The notes under the pieces: model-generated
Seen by the model: the letters and a program-made list of their open reading frames with translations, nothing else
The model's database searches: none
Told to the model about the DNA's origin: nothing
Part shown: positions 28,106 through 38,147 of the stretch, piece by piece
How the letters are laid out: each line of letters starts with the position of its first letter
Position numbering within the stretch: the stretch's first letter is position 1
Assembly (NCBI RefSeq): GCF_900105675.1
Contig: NZ_LT629786.1
Span: 1,364,001-1,428,000 of the forward strand
Direction: 5' to 3'
Length of the DNA: 64,000 bases
From: Pseudomonas synxantha
Lineage (GTDB): Bacteria; Pseudomonadota; Gammaproteobacteria; Pseudomonadales; Pseudomonadaceae
Translations under genes and position numbers: made by a program

Positions 28106-30766
28106 TCAGACGGCTACGGGATCCACCTTGTCGACGTTGATCCCGTAGCGGCTGATGGCCAGGGCGATTTTGTCCCGGCCAATCACACCGTCATCCGCCA
28201 GTGCTTTCAAGGACGCCAGAACAATGAAGTGGCGGTCGACCTCGAAAAACTCGCGCAATGTTTCGCGGGTATCCGACTGCCCGAACCCGTCGGTGCCCAG
28301 TGCGACGAAACGGCGACCGTGCACGAAAGGGCGAATCTGGTCGGCGAATAACTTCATGTAGTCGGTCGCTACCACCACTGCTCCGGTTTTTCCGGCGAGG
28401 CAGCTTTCGACATAGCTCTGGCGCGGCTCGCTTTGCGGGTGCAGCAGGTTCCAGCGCTCGGCGGCGTGTCCGTCACGGCGCAGCTCGGTCAGGCTGGTGA
28501 CGCTCCAGACATCGCTGTGCACGGCGAAATCCTTGGCGAGCAACTCGGCTGCGGCGATCACTTCGCGCAAGATCGAGCCGCTGCCCATCAGCTGCACCTG
28601 CGCTTGCGGGTGGGTGCTCAGCGGATACATGCCCTTGAGGATTCCTTCTTCAACGCCTTCGGGCATCGCTGGGTGCGGGTAATTTTCGTTGAGCAGGGTG
28701 ATGTAGTAATAGATGTCCTCTTGCTCGACATACATGCGCCGCATGCCCTCGCGAATAATCACCGCCAGCTCGTAGGCAAACGTTGGGTCATAGGCCACGC
28801 AGCACGGAATCACCGACGCCAGGATATGACTGTGCCCGTCGTCGTGCTGCAAGCCTTCGCCCATCAGCGTGGTGCGCCCGGCCGTGGCACCCAGCAGGAA
28901 GCCGCGCGCACGCGCATCACCTGCGGCCCAGGCCAGGTCGCCAACGCGCTGGAAGCCGAACATCGAATAGAAAATGTAGAACGGCACAGTCATCAGGCCA
29001 TGATTGCTGTAGGACGTACTCGCCGCGATCCACGAAGAAATGGCGCCGGATTCATTCAGCCCTTCCTGCATGATCTGTCCATCCTTGCTCTCCTTGTAGT
29101 AGCTCAATTGCCCAGCGTCCTGTGGGGTATAGAGCTGCCCGACGGCGGAGTGGATGCCGATCTGGCGAAACAGGCTTTCCATGCCGAAGGTACGCGACTC
29201 ATCCGGCACGATGGGCACGATCAGCTTGCCCAGGTGCGGGTCCTTGAGCAGGGTGCCGAGGATGCGCACAAAGGCCATGGTGGTGGAGATGGCGCGTTCG
29301 CCGGTGTCTTTGAGTTGGGTGGCAAACGCGCTCAGTTCGGGGATCTGCAGGGGGGCGGCAGCCGTGTGGCGCGCCGGTACATAGCCGCCCAGGGCTTGGC
29401 GTCTTGCGGCGAAGTAGCGAGCTTCTTCGCTGTCGGCGGCGGGTTTGAGGTAAGGGATTTCGTCGAGCCGGTCATCGGCGACTTCCAGGCCGAAGCGGTC
29501 GCGAAAGGCTTTTACCGCCTCGGCGCCCATCTTCTTCAGCTGATGGTTGATGTTCTGGCCTTCGCCGGCTTCACCCATGCCAAAACCCTTCACGGTCTTG
29601 GCCAGGATCACCGTGGGCTGGCCCTTGTGGCGCACGGCGGCGGCGTAGGCGTTGTAGACCTTGTCCGGGTCATGCCCGCCCCGTGAGAGTTTCCAGATAT
29701 CGTCGTCGGACATGTCCGCAACCAGCGCCAGCAACTCCGGGTATTTGCCAAAGAAGTGTTCACGCACATAAGCGCCATTCTGGGATTTGTAGTTCTGATA
29801 GTCGCCGTCCACGCACTCCATCATGCGTTGGCGCAGCAGGCCGCTTTGGTCCTTTTCCAGCAGTGCGTCCCAACCGCCTCCCCAGATCACCTTGATCACA
29901 TTCCAACCGGCGGCGCGATACAGGCTCTCGAACTCTTGAATCACCTTGGCATTGCCGCGCACCGGGCCGTCCAAGCGTTGCAGGTTGCAGTTGACCACGA
30001 AGATCAGGTTGTCGAGTTTTTCGCGGCCTGCCAGGGAGATGGCAGCCAGGGATTCCGGCTGGTCCATTTCGCCATCGCCGAGGAAGGCCCAGACCTTGCG
30101 GCCCTGGTGTTGCTTGAGGGCGCGAAACTCCAGGTAACGCATGAACCGCGCCTGGTAGGCGGCGGTAATCGGCCCAAGGCCCATGGACACGGTGGGAAAT
30201 TGCCAGAAATCGGGCATCAGCCGTGGGTGAGGGTAGGACGACAGTCCCTCGCCGCCGGCCTCGCGGCGGAAGTTGTCGAGCTGGGCTTCACTGATGCGGC
30301 CTTCCAGGTAGGCGCGGCCGTAGATGCCTGGGGAGGAGTGGCCTTGGATGTACACCAGGTCGCCATCGAAGGTGTCGGTTCGGCCACGGAAAAAATGATC
30401 GAAGCCGACGTCATACAACACCGCCGCTGATGCATAGGTGGCGATATGCCCACCCACACCTGAGTGTTTGCCTGCGCGCAAGACCATGGCCATGGCGTTC
30501 CAGCGGATAAACGCATTGGTGCGACGCTCGATATCCAGGTTGCCGGGGTAGGGCAGTTGGCGTTCGACCGGGATGCTGTTGACGTAGGGAGTGGTGACCC
30601 GCCCGTAGAAGTCGCCATGGCGCGCAACGTCGAAATCCAGCAACTGATCGATCAGGTAATGGGCGCGGGGGCGGCCTTCGGTGGATAGCACCGATTCGAT
30701 GGACTCCAGCCATTCGCGGGTTTCCTGTGGATCATCGTCGAGTCTTGCTGTGTTATTCGAGGTCAT
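28106..30766 (-). CDS. Pyruvate/2-oxoacid dehydrogenase E1 component, homodimeric type (aceE paralogue)
   Basis: An 886-residue thiamine-diphosphate enzyme with the same length and layout as AceE. The TPP motif GDGEMDQPESLAAIS...VVNCN is present (GDG and NCN), and the C-terminal transketolase-like domain is complete. No E2 or E3 gene is near, and pseudomonads carry their main aceE with aceF elsewhere, so this is probably a paralogue. A similar E1, MdeB of Pseudomonas putida, prefers 2-oxobutyrate, so a side-chain 2-oxoacid is a possible substrate. It is divergent from a MarR gene with a perfect palindrome between them. The start at 30766 (MTSNNTARLDDDPQ) is the family start; the longer open frame upstream runs through the marR gene. 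Confidence 0.9.
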   Translation of the reverse strand: MTSNNTARLDDDPQETREWLESIESVLSTEGRPRAHYLIDQLLDFDVARHGDFYGRVTTPYVNSIPVERQLPYPGNLDIERRTNAFIRWNAMAMVLRAGKHSGVGGHIATYASAAVLYDVGFDHFFRGRTDTFDGDLVYIQGHSSPGIYGRAYLEGRISEAQLDNFRREAGGEGLSSYPHPRLMPDFWQFPTVSMGLGPITAAYQARFMRYLEFRALKQHQGRKVWAFLGDGEMDQPESLAAISLAGREKLDNLIFVVNCNLQRLDGPVRGNAKVIQEFESLYRAAGWNVIKVIWGGGWDALLEKDQSGLLRQRMMECVDGDYQNYKSQNGAYVREHFFGKYPELLALVADMSDDDIWKLSRGGHDPDKVYNAYAAAVRHKGQPTVILAKTVKGFGMGEAGEGQNINHQLKKMGAEAVKAFRDRFGLEVADDRLDEIPYLKPAADSEEARYFAARRQALGGYVPARHTAAAPLQIPELSAFATQLKDTGERAISTTMAFVRILGTLLKDPHLGKLIVPIVPDESRTFGMESLFRQIGIHSAVGQLYTPQDAGQLSYYKESKDGQIMQEGLNESGAISSWIAASTSYSNHGLMTVPFYIFYSMFGFQRVGDLAWAAGDARARGFLLGATAGRTTLMGEGLQHDDGHSHILASVIPCCVAYDPTFAYELAVIIREGMRRMYVEQEDIYYYITLLNENYPHPAMPEGVEEGILKGMYPLSTHPQAQVQLMGSGSILREVIAAAELLAKDFAVHSDVWSVTSLTELRRDGHAAERWNLLHPQSEPRQSYVESCLAGKTGAVVVATDYMKLFADQIRPFVHGRRFVALGTDGFGQSDTRETLREFFEVDRHFIVLASLKALADDGVIGRDKIALAISRYGINVDKVDPVAV

Positions 30767-30822
30767 GTGAGGCTCCAGGGTAGGCAGATTCAAGCGGTGA
30801 GCTCCTTGTGGGAGTGACGCCA

Positions 30823-30846
30823 ATGTAGTTGCAATTGCAACTACAT
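30823..30846. promoter_or_regulatory. Perfect 24-bp palindrome, probable MarR operator
   Basis: A perfect palindrome with core TTGCAATTGCAA and outer arms ATGTAG/CTACAT lies between the aceE paralogue (start 30766, leftward) and the MarR gene (start 30911, rightward). Its position and size suit a MarR-dimer site repressing both genes. A related site lies at 32473-32500. Confidence 0.75.
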
Positions 30847-30910
30847 GACGGAATCTAGCGCGGGATGAGCTACTATTGCAACCTTCTTGAAATCCCCCGG
30901 ATGGTGTTGC

Positions 30911-31381
30911 ATGTCGTCGAAAGAACCGGATGTCTGGTTCCGTTTTGTCAGGGCCCACAGGACGGTCATCCGTGAAATCGAGCGGCGGCTGGCCGCGGTC
31001 GATCTGCCGCCGTATGCCTGGTACGACGCCTTGTGGGGCCTGGAGAGCGGGCCCGACGGTACCCGTCGCATGCACGAATTGGCCGATGTGCTGGCCATCG
31101 AGCGCTACAACCTCACGCGTCTGGTAGACCGCCTGGAAAAGGAAGGCCTGGTGGTGCGCTCGCGTTCCGACGGCGACGGTCGTGCGGCGTTTGCCTCGAT
31201 CACGGACGCCGGCCGGGTGTTGCGCAAAAAAATGTGGAAGATCTACGAAAGCACCGTGGACGAGCTGTTCCTGTCGCAGATCGAACCCGGGCAACGCCAG
31301 GCGTTTGCCGATGCCCTGGAGCGCACCGCCGGACTTGCGATGGCGGCGGGCGTGCCGACCCGCAGCCGCGGCAAGCGCTGA
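30911..31381 (+). CDS. MarR family transcriptional regulator
   Basis: A 156-residue winged-helix regulator. The MarR DNA-binding region is seen in MHELADVLAIERYNLTRLVDRLEKEGLVVRSRSDGDGRAAFASITDAGR (helix-turn-helix and wing with the Asp-Arg signature). The ATG at 30911 is preferred to an upstream in-frame TTG. It sits between two E1-type genes, both of which have TTGCAATTGCA-type sites upstream, so it likely controls both in response to a small acid. Confidence 0.9.
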   Translation: MSSKEPDVWFRFVRAHRTVIREIERRLAAVDLPPYAWYDALWGLESGPDGTRRMHELADVLAIERYNLTRLVDRLEKEGLVVRSRSDGDGRAAFASITDAGRVLRKKMWKIYESTVDELFLSQIEPGQRQAFADALERTAGLAMAAGVPTRSRGKR

Positions 31382-31420
31382 GCAACAATGAAAAGCCAAT
31401 GCAAGCCCGAACATTCCAGC

Positions 31421-32425
31421 TCATCCAAGTGGGTAGCGGGCCATTGCCTTCTTCACGTCTAGTGCATCGATCCGTCCTTGTTCCGCCAACGCCCTGAGCG
31501 CCGATACCACCACCCAATACCGGCTCGGCGCCGTCGCCTGCACCGATCCCGCGCCCAACGCTATAAACCGCGTATCCACGTGCGCCCTCAACTGATCGAC
31601 AATCGCCTGCGGATAGCCGGTCACTGCAATCACCGGCGCTGTATTTCCCGCCAGGCACTCACGCAGGTGGCAACTGCGCCTGGGGGCCAGGGGGTGCAAG
31701 CGATTCCAGCGCTCGGCCGCCGCCGCCTCACGGGCCAGCCGTGTGTAGCTGGGGCAGCTCCATACCTGCGCCGTGATATTCCAGTCCTGTGCCAGCAACC
31801 GAGCGGCGAGCATGACTTCTTCAAGCGCCCGGCCAGCGCCGAGCAGGCGCACATCTCCCACTTGGCCACGTTGGATCGGATACATGCCTTTGTGGGCGTC
31901 TGCACGGTCCTGACTATCCAGCGTGGTGCTAGCGTCCTGATCATGCAGCGCCAGGTAATAAAAGCCCGGCTGCCCGTCGACGTACAGCGTGCGCAGCCCC
32001 GCCAGCACAATCGCCCGGGCTTCGTCACCCGAGGCGGGATCGTAGGGTGTGCAGCGTGGATGGGTCGCCAGCCACAACGGCAGCGACGGGTGCGCGCCCT
32101 TGGGCCATGGGGAGGGCTGGTTTTCGATGTCATTGCACAAGATGCCGCGCTGGGCGGTCTGGTCCGACAGTGCACACAGCTGTGCCGACGATGTCGCGCT
32201 GTGCAGGTAGAGCAAAGGTTTTTCGCCGCGATTGCGTGCAAACCAAGTGGGCCAGTTGCCCACGCGGCGGCTGCGTGACTGGCCGCGGATCACCCAGGCT
32301 TCTCGGCTGGATTCCAGGGTATTGGCCATGGTCATGACCGTATACAACGGCGAGCTGCCCGGGCTGGCGGCGGTGTCGAGTGCGTCGATGCAGCGCAGCG
32401 CAGAATGCGCGGTGGAAGCAGGCAT
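31421..32425 (-). CDS. Stand-alone C-terminal E1 (transketolase C-terminal-like) protein
   Basis: A 334-residue protein. From about residue 126 it parallels the C-terminal domain of the neighbouring E1: CTPYDPASGDEARAIVLAG, GMYPIQRGQVGDVRLLGAGR and AAERWNRLHPLAPRR correspond to the E1 segments CVAYDPTFAYELAVII, GMYPLSTHPQAQVQLMGSGS and AAERWNLLHPQSEPR. The TPP-binding and central pyrimidine domains are absent, and the first 120 residues have no clear counterpart. The ATG at 32425 has AAGGAG nine bases upstream, so it is a translated gene rather than debris. It is convergent with marR. I infer a regulatory or structural partner of the E1 paralogue; a catalytic role alone is unlikely. Confidence 0.8.
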   Translation of the reverse strand: MPASTAHSALRCIDALDTAASPGSSPLYTVMTMANTLESSREAWVIRGQSRSRRVGNWPTWFARNRGEKPLLYLHSATSSAQLCALSDQTAQRGILCNDIENQPSPWPKGAHPSLPLWLATHPRCTPYDPASGDEARAIVLAGLRTLYVDGQPGFYYLALHDQDASTTLDSQDRADAHKGMYPIQRGQVGDVRLLGAGRALEEVMLAARLLAQDWNITAQVWSCPSYTRLAREAAAAERWNRLHPLAPRRSCHLRECLAGNTAPVIAVTGYPQAIVDQLRAHVDTRFIALGAGSVQATAPSRYWVVVSALRALAEQGRIDALDVKKAMARYPLG

Positions 32426-32472
32426 GGGGCGAAGCTCCTTTCAACGGATGCTCGTACCCTAATGGAAATGTG

Positions 32473-32500
32473 GTTGCATTTGCAATGATTGCAATTGCAC
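32473..32500. promoter_or_regulatory. MarR-type operator sites upstream of the E1 C-terminal gene
   Basis: Two adjacent copies, GTTGCATTTGCAAT (32473-32486) and ATTGCAATTGCAC (32488-32500), resemble the core of the perfect palindrome at 30823-30846. They lie 48 bases upstream of the start codon at 32425, suggesting a common regulon with the aceE paralogue. Confidence 0.62.
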
Positions 32501-32658
32501 TTGAAAAGCCTCGCGGTTAAATCATCCCGACCCTGGCGCGTTTAACCTTGAAATGCCGGAATGTCATCACGTCGACATTTTTTCGTCATGACGGCACTTT
32601 AGGCTGGGTTCGCTGGTCATTTATCTGCAATCGATTTCAATTCAAGAAGGAGTTCACC

Positions 32659-32745
32659 ATGGACGAATACCAGGAAGAATTGCTGGAGTACCAGGCATTC
32701 GAGCTGGATCCCCTGGATCCCGCCGACGATGCCACCGAGCTGTAA
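32659..32745 (+). CDS. Acidic 28-residue micro-ORF
   Basis: MDEYQEELLEYQAFELDPL begins at the ATG 32659 and the protein ends after 28 residues. It is strongly acidic (Glu and Asp make up more than a third). The ATG is preceded by AAGGAG at six bases, one of the best ribosome-binding sites of the region, and by an untranslated leader of at least 100 bases. It ends 8 bases before the stop of the convergent AraC gene. I do not recognise it; a leader peptide, toxin-like or ribosomally made peptide precursor is possible but not supported. Confidence 0.5.
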   Translation: MDEYQEELLEYQAFELDPLDPADDATEL

Positions 32746-32753
32746 AACCGACT

Positions 32754-33788
32754 TCAGGTGGAATGCCGCTGACTGCGGCGAAATTCCCCTGGGGTCTGGT
32801 TGTTCCAGCGCCTGAAGGCCCGCTGGAAGGCTTGGGCCGAAGCAAAACCGAGCAAGTAGGCGATTTCGCCGAATGCCAGCTCCGTATCGCGAATGTAGGT
32901 CATGGCCAGGTCGCGGCGGGTGTCGTTGAGAATGGCGCGAAATTGCGTGCCTTCCTCGGCCAGTTTGCGCCGCAGCGTCCAGGTCGGCAGCTTCAAGCGT
33001 GCCGCCACCTCTTCCAGGTCGGGCTCCCGGCCCCCATTGAGCATCGGCCCGAGCAACTGGGTAATGCGTTCGCGCAGGCTGCGGGTGCGGGTCAACTGCT
33101 CCAACTCTCTCTCACACAACTGCAACAACAGGTGCCAGGTGCTGGGGCAATGCTGTGGGTTGCGCAGGGCCAGGGTCGGTTGGCTGAGGCGCAGTTGATT
33201 GGCGTCGGCGCCGAAGTGCACCAGGCCGTCTCCCAGCACGCTGTATTGTTCGTGGTAGTCCGGCGCTTGGAATTCGATTTCGATCCGTTGCGCCTGCACC
33301 GGCTGCTGCGCCAGGCCAGACAGTTGCTGCAGCCAACCGGCGATGATCGAATCGACGACAAAGCGGTTATAGGCGTTGTAGGGACTGATGGAATAGAACC
33401 GCAGCCAAGCGCCCTTGGCATCCTCGTGAAAACTCGATTGCCCGCGATAATTGGAGCCGTACAGCGCTTCAAAGCGTGTCAGTGCGCGCGCTGCTTCGCG
33501 CACATTGGGTGCCTGGGCGGCGGTGACGCCGGCAAGGCCAGCCTGGCTCAAGCGACTGAGCTGGCCCATGCGCAGGCCCAGGCCCGGGTCGCCGGTCAGT
33601 TGGATGGCCGCGTGACCCAGGCGCATATAGCGCGGGATTGATAAGCGTGCGCCGGCCTCGGCCAGGCGCGCCGGATCGAGGCCGTATTGCAGCAGCAGCG
33701 GTTGCGGGTCCAGGCCGTGGCTGTGGATGGCGTCGGCCAGGGTGTGCACGAAGCCCACCGACAGATCCCCCAGGCGCACCGGCTTCAA
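32754..33788 (-). CDS. AraC family transcriptional regulator
   Basis: A 344-residue regulator with an N-terminal arabinose-binding-like domain (SIPRYMRLGHAAIQLTGDPGLGLRMG) and a C-terminal double helix-turn-helix (LEEVAARLKLPTWTLRRKLAEEGTQF and IAYLLGFASAQAFQRAFRRWNNQTPGEFR), similar to OruR/ArgR-type AraC proteins of pseudomonads. The longest frame starts with TTG at 33788, 3 bases after the stop of the nitrilase-like gene; a GTG at 33758 with GGGGGA upstream is a plausible alternative. It is probably co-transcribed with that gene. Confidence 0.9.
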   Translation of the reverse strand: MKPVRLGDLSVGFVHTLADAIHSHGLDPQPLLLQYGLDPARLAEAGARLSIPRYMRLGHAAIQLTGDPGLGLRMGQLSRLSQAGLAGVTAAQAPNVREAARALTRFEALYGSNYRGQSSFHEDAKGAWLRFYSISPYNAYNRFVVDSIIAGWLQQLSGLAQQPVQAQRIEIEFQAPDYHEQYSVLGDGLVHFGADANQLRLSQPTLALRNPQHCPSTWHLLLQLCERELEQLTRTRSLRERITQLLGPMLNGGREPDLEEVAARLKLPTWTLRRKLAEEGTQFRAILNDTRRDLAMTYIRDTELAFGEIAYLLGFASAQAFQRAFRRWNNQTPGEFRRSQRHST

Positions 33789-33791
33789 GGG

Positions 33792-34922
33792 CTACAACCA
33801 GATGTTCAGCAGGCGCGCACCGCGGGCATCGCTGTCGGCGAACACTTGCCCGTTGCTGCTGAGAAAGCTCTGGCCGGCGCTGCCCAGGTCCCAGAACTGC
33901 CCACGTAAAAATACGCTCATGCCCGCCGTGGCTTGGCTGACGGGTTGCTGGCTGATCAGGGTCAGGCGGCGCCAGGCGGCGCCCTCGCTGGTTTCTTCGG
34001 GCTTGAGGCTGACTTCAGCAGGCGTCGACACGCTCTTGAAGCCACGCCATGGGCGGTCCCAGGTGTCGCGCCCGGTGACAAAGGCTGGCACCGCGACCAG
34101 TTGCGCACCCTGTTCGTTGAGCTTGCGGTAGTTGTCCGGGTACCAGCTGTCGCTGCCTACCAGAATGCCCAGGCGCCCGGCGGGCGTGTCGACCACGCTG
34201 AGGGTGTTTTCATCTCCTGGCGCGATAAATCCGCGTTCATCGTAGATCGGGTAGAGCTGGCGCTGCGGCTGGCCCAATGGCAAGCCATCGGCGGCAAACA
34301 CCAGGCTGGCGTTGTACAGCGCGCCGTGGCCTACCTGCAGCACCCCCTGGCTGACAGTCGGGTTGGGCAGGGCGATGGAACCGGCCACCAGGGTCACGCC
34401 GAACTCCTTGGCCAGGCCGCCGAACAGCACTTGGTAGTCTTGCGCCATGGCCGGGGCTTTCATGCGCAAATACGCGTCGTCCATGCGGTTGTCACCGGTG
34501 GCGCTGATCCAGGCGCGCATGAAGGGCAGCGGGTTGCTGATCGACAGCCAGTGCATGGCGTCCTTCAGATGCGCGGCCTGGTACAGCTCGTTTTTTTCGC
34601 CACTGAGCATCAGCCAGGTGCCGATATGTTCGGGCAGCACCACGATGGTCTTGGGGTTGATCAGGCCCAGGTTACGCGCGTTTTGCAGGTAGGCCGCCAG
34701 TTTCAGGTGCAGGCGTTCCAGGCTCTGGTAGTCGGCGGGGAACAGCTCCGGCTGGATGCCCAGCAGGTTGCCACGCTCGGCCGGCTGGCCCTCATTGACG
34801 GCGAGGGTGATGCGCAGGTCTGACAGGTAATGCGCCACGGGGCGCTCCTGGGTCCAGACCAGATACGCGGCGAGGGCGGCAACCAGGGCCATGGTGACGG
34901 TGAACGCTAGAAGTTTACGCAT
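33792..34922 (-). CDS. Nitrilase-superfamily-like membrane-anchored protein without catalytic Cys
   Basis: A protein of about 376 residues with an N-terminal signal or membrane anchor (FTVTMALVAALAAYLVW) and the carbon-nitrogen hydrolase fold. The Glu of the triad lies in VVLPEHIG. At the place of the Lys the sequence is GQPQRQLYPIYDERGF, and at the Cys position GRLGILVGSDSWYPD, so Lys and Cys are both missing. The whole protein has no cysteine. It is therefore unlikely to be a normal amidase or N-acyltransferase. The ATG at 34922 is preferred to the TTG at 34928. It lies just upstream of the AraC gene. Confidence 0.75.
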   Translation of the reverse strand: MRKLLAFTVTMALVAALAAYLVWTQERPVAHYLSDLRITLAVNEGQPAERGNLLGIQPELFPADYQSLERLHLKLAAYLQNARNLGLINPKTIVVLPEHIGTWLMLSGEKNELYQAAHLKDAMHWLSISNPLPFMRAWISATGDNRMDDAYLRMKAPAMAQDYQVLFGGLAKEFGVTLVAGSIALPNPTVSQGVLQVGHGALYNASLVFAADGLPLGQPQRQLYPIYDERGFIAPGDENTLSVVDTPAGRLGILVGSDSWYPDNYRKLNEQGAQLVAVPAFVTGRDTWDRPWRGFKSVSTPAEVSLKPEETSEGAAWRRLTLISQQPVSQATAGMSVFLRGQFWDLGSAGQSFLSSNGQVFADSDARGARLLNIWL

Positions 34923-35072
34923 GGGCAACAGACAACAGACCAGGTACAGGGTTCGCGACTAGGGTAGGGCCCATGGCGCGGCTTGCCAAGGGGCGCTGTG
35001 CATTTGGATCAATAACTTGTCAGTTTCAGTCATTGAGCGGTGGTCCACTGGCTCTTAGTCTGTGGGACATAA

Positions 35073-37172
<2,100 letters not shown>

Positions 37173-37229
37173 GGCGACAACAGGGGCGGTGTTAGACTAC
37201 CGCCCCTTTTTTCATGCAGATGCGCCCAC

Positions 37230-38147
37230 ATGGGTCCTTTCGACTGGCTGCCCCACGCGCCCCTTGAACCTTTGCAACTGGATTGGCTGAACGGCATCGA
37301 GCTGGCCGTGCTGCGCCTGGACCGTATCGATCCACTGATCAGCGGCAACAAATGGTTCAAGCTTACTGAGCACCTGGCTCAGGCTCGCGCTATCGGCGAC
37401 AAAGGGGTTATCAGCCTCGGCGGGGCCTACTCCAACCATCTGCACGCATTGGCGGCGGCGGGCAAGCGCTTTGGTTTTCCCACCGTCGGCCTGTTGCGCG
37501 GCCATCCTCAAGACACACCCACGGTGCTCGACCTCAAGGCCTTCGGCATGCAACTGCATTGGCTCGGTTATGGCGGCTATCGCGCACGCCACGAGCCGGG
37601 CTTTTGGCTGCCTTGGCGCGAACAATATCCCCATCTCCATCCGGTGCCCGAAGGTGGCGGTGGGCTGGCTGGTGCGCTGGGCTGCGGGGTGTTGGTCGAA
37701 CAGGCACGGGTGCAGTTGAGCAACCTCGGTTGGGCGGATTACGACGCTTGGTGGTTGGCGGCGGGTACCGGCACGACATTGGCCGGGTTGGCGTTGGCCG
37801 AGGCTGGCGCGCATCCGGTCTACGGCGCCATGGCGGTACCGGATGACCACGGAGTGGCGCGAAATGTGAGTGCCCTGGTGCAGGGCGGTTATGAACTACT
37901 GGAGGCCAGCCGAGGCGGCTTTGCCAAAGTCGATCCGGTATTGCTCGAGTTTATCCAGTGCACTGAACAGGCCTGCGGGTTGCCGCTGGAACCGCTCTAC
38001 ACCGCCAAGGCGCTGCTGGCATTGAAGCAACAGATCGAGGCCGGACGCTTTGCTTGCGGCACGCGCCTGATTTTTGTTCACACCGGGGGCCTCCAAGGCC
38101 GCCGAGGGCTACCCCTTGCTAGAGCGGGCTATATCTCTGGAATGTAA
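37230..38147 (+). CDS. PLP-dependent D-cysteine desulfhydrase / ACC deaminase family protein
   Basis: A 305-residue pyridoxal-phosphate enzyme; the Lys that binds PLP is in ISGNKWFKL and the phosphate loop in LAAGTGTTLAG. The family includes 1-aminocyclopropane-1-carboxylate deaminase and D-cysteine desulfhydrase; without the specific active-site tyrosines confirmed, the desulfhydrase assignment is the safer one. The C-terminus beyond HTGGLQGRRGL is LARAGYISGM and overlaps the Rieske gene of the convergent terpene operon by 19 bases, so the end may have been altered when that operon arrived. Confidence 0.85.
   Translation: MGPFDWLPHAPLEPLQLDWLNGIELAVLRLDRIDPLISGNKWFKLTEHLAQARAIGDKGVISLGGAYSNHLHALAAAGKRFGFPTVGLLRGHPQDTPTVLDLKAFGMQLHWLGYGGYRARHEPGFWLPWREQYPHLHPVPEGGGGLAGALGCGVLVEQARVQLSNLGWADYDAWWLAAGTGTTLAGLALAEAGAHPVYGAMAVPDDHGVARNVSALVQGGYELLEASRGGFAKVDPVLLEFIQCTEQACGLPLEPLYTAKALLALKQQIEAGRFACGTRLIFVHTGGLQGRRGLPLARAGYISGM

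Noticed and set aside
28106..31414. Very long E1 gene starting at 31414
   Set aside because: The extra N-terminal part runs antisense through the marR gene and through the operator; AceE-type E1 begins at MTSNNTARLDDDPQ (30766).
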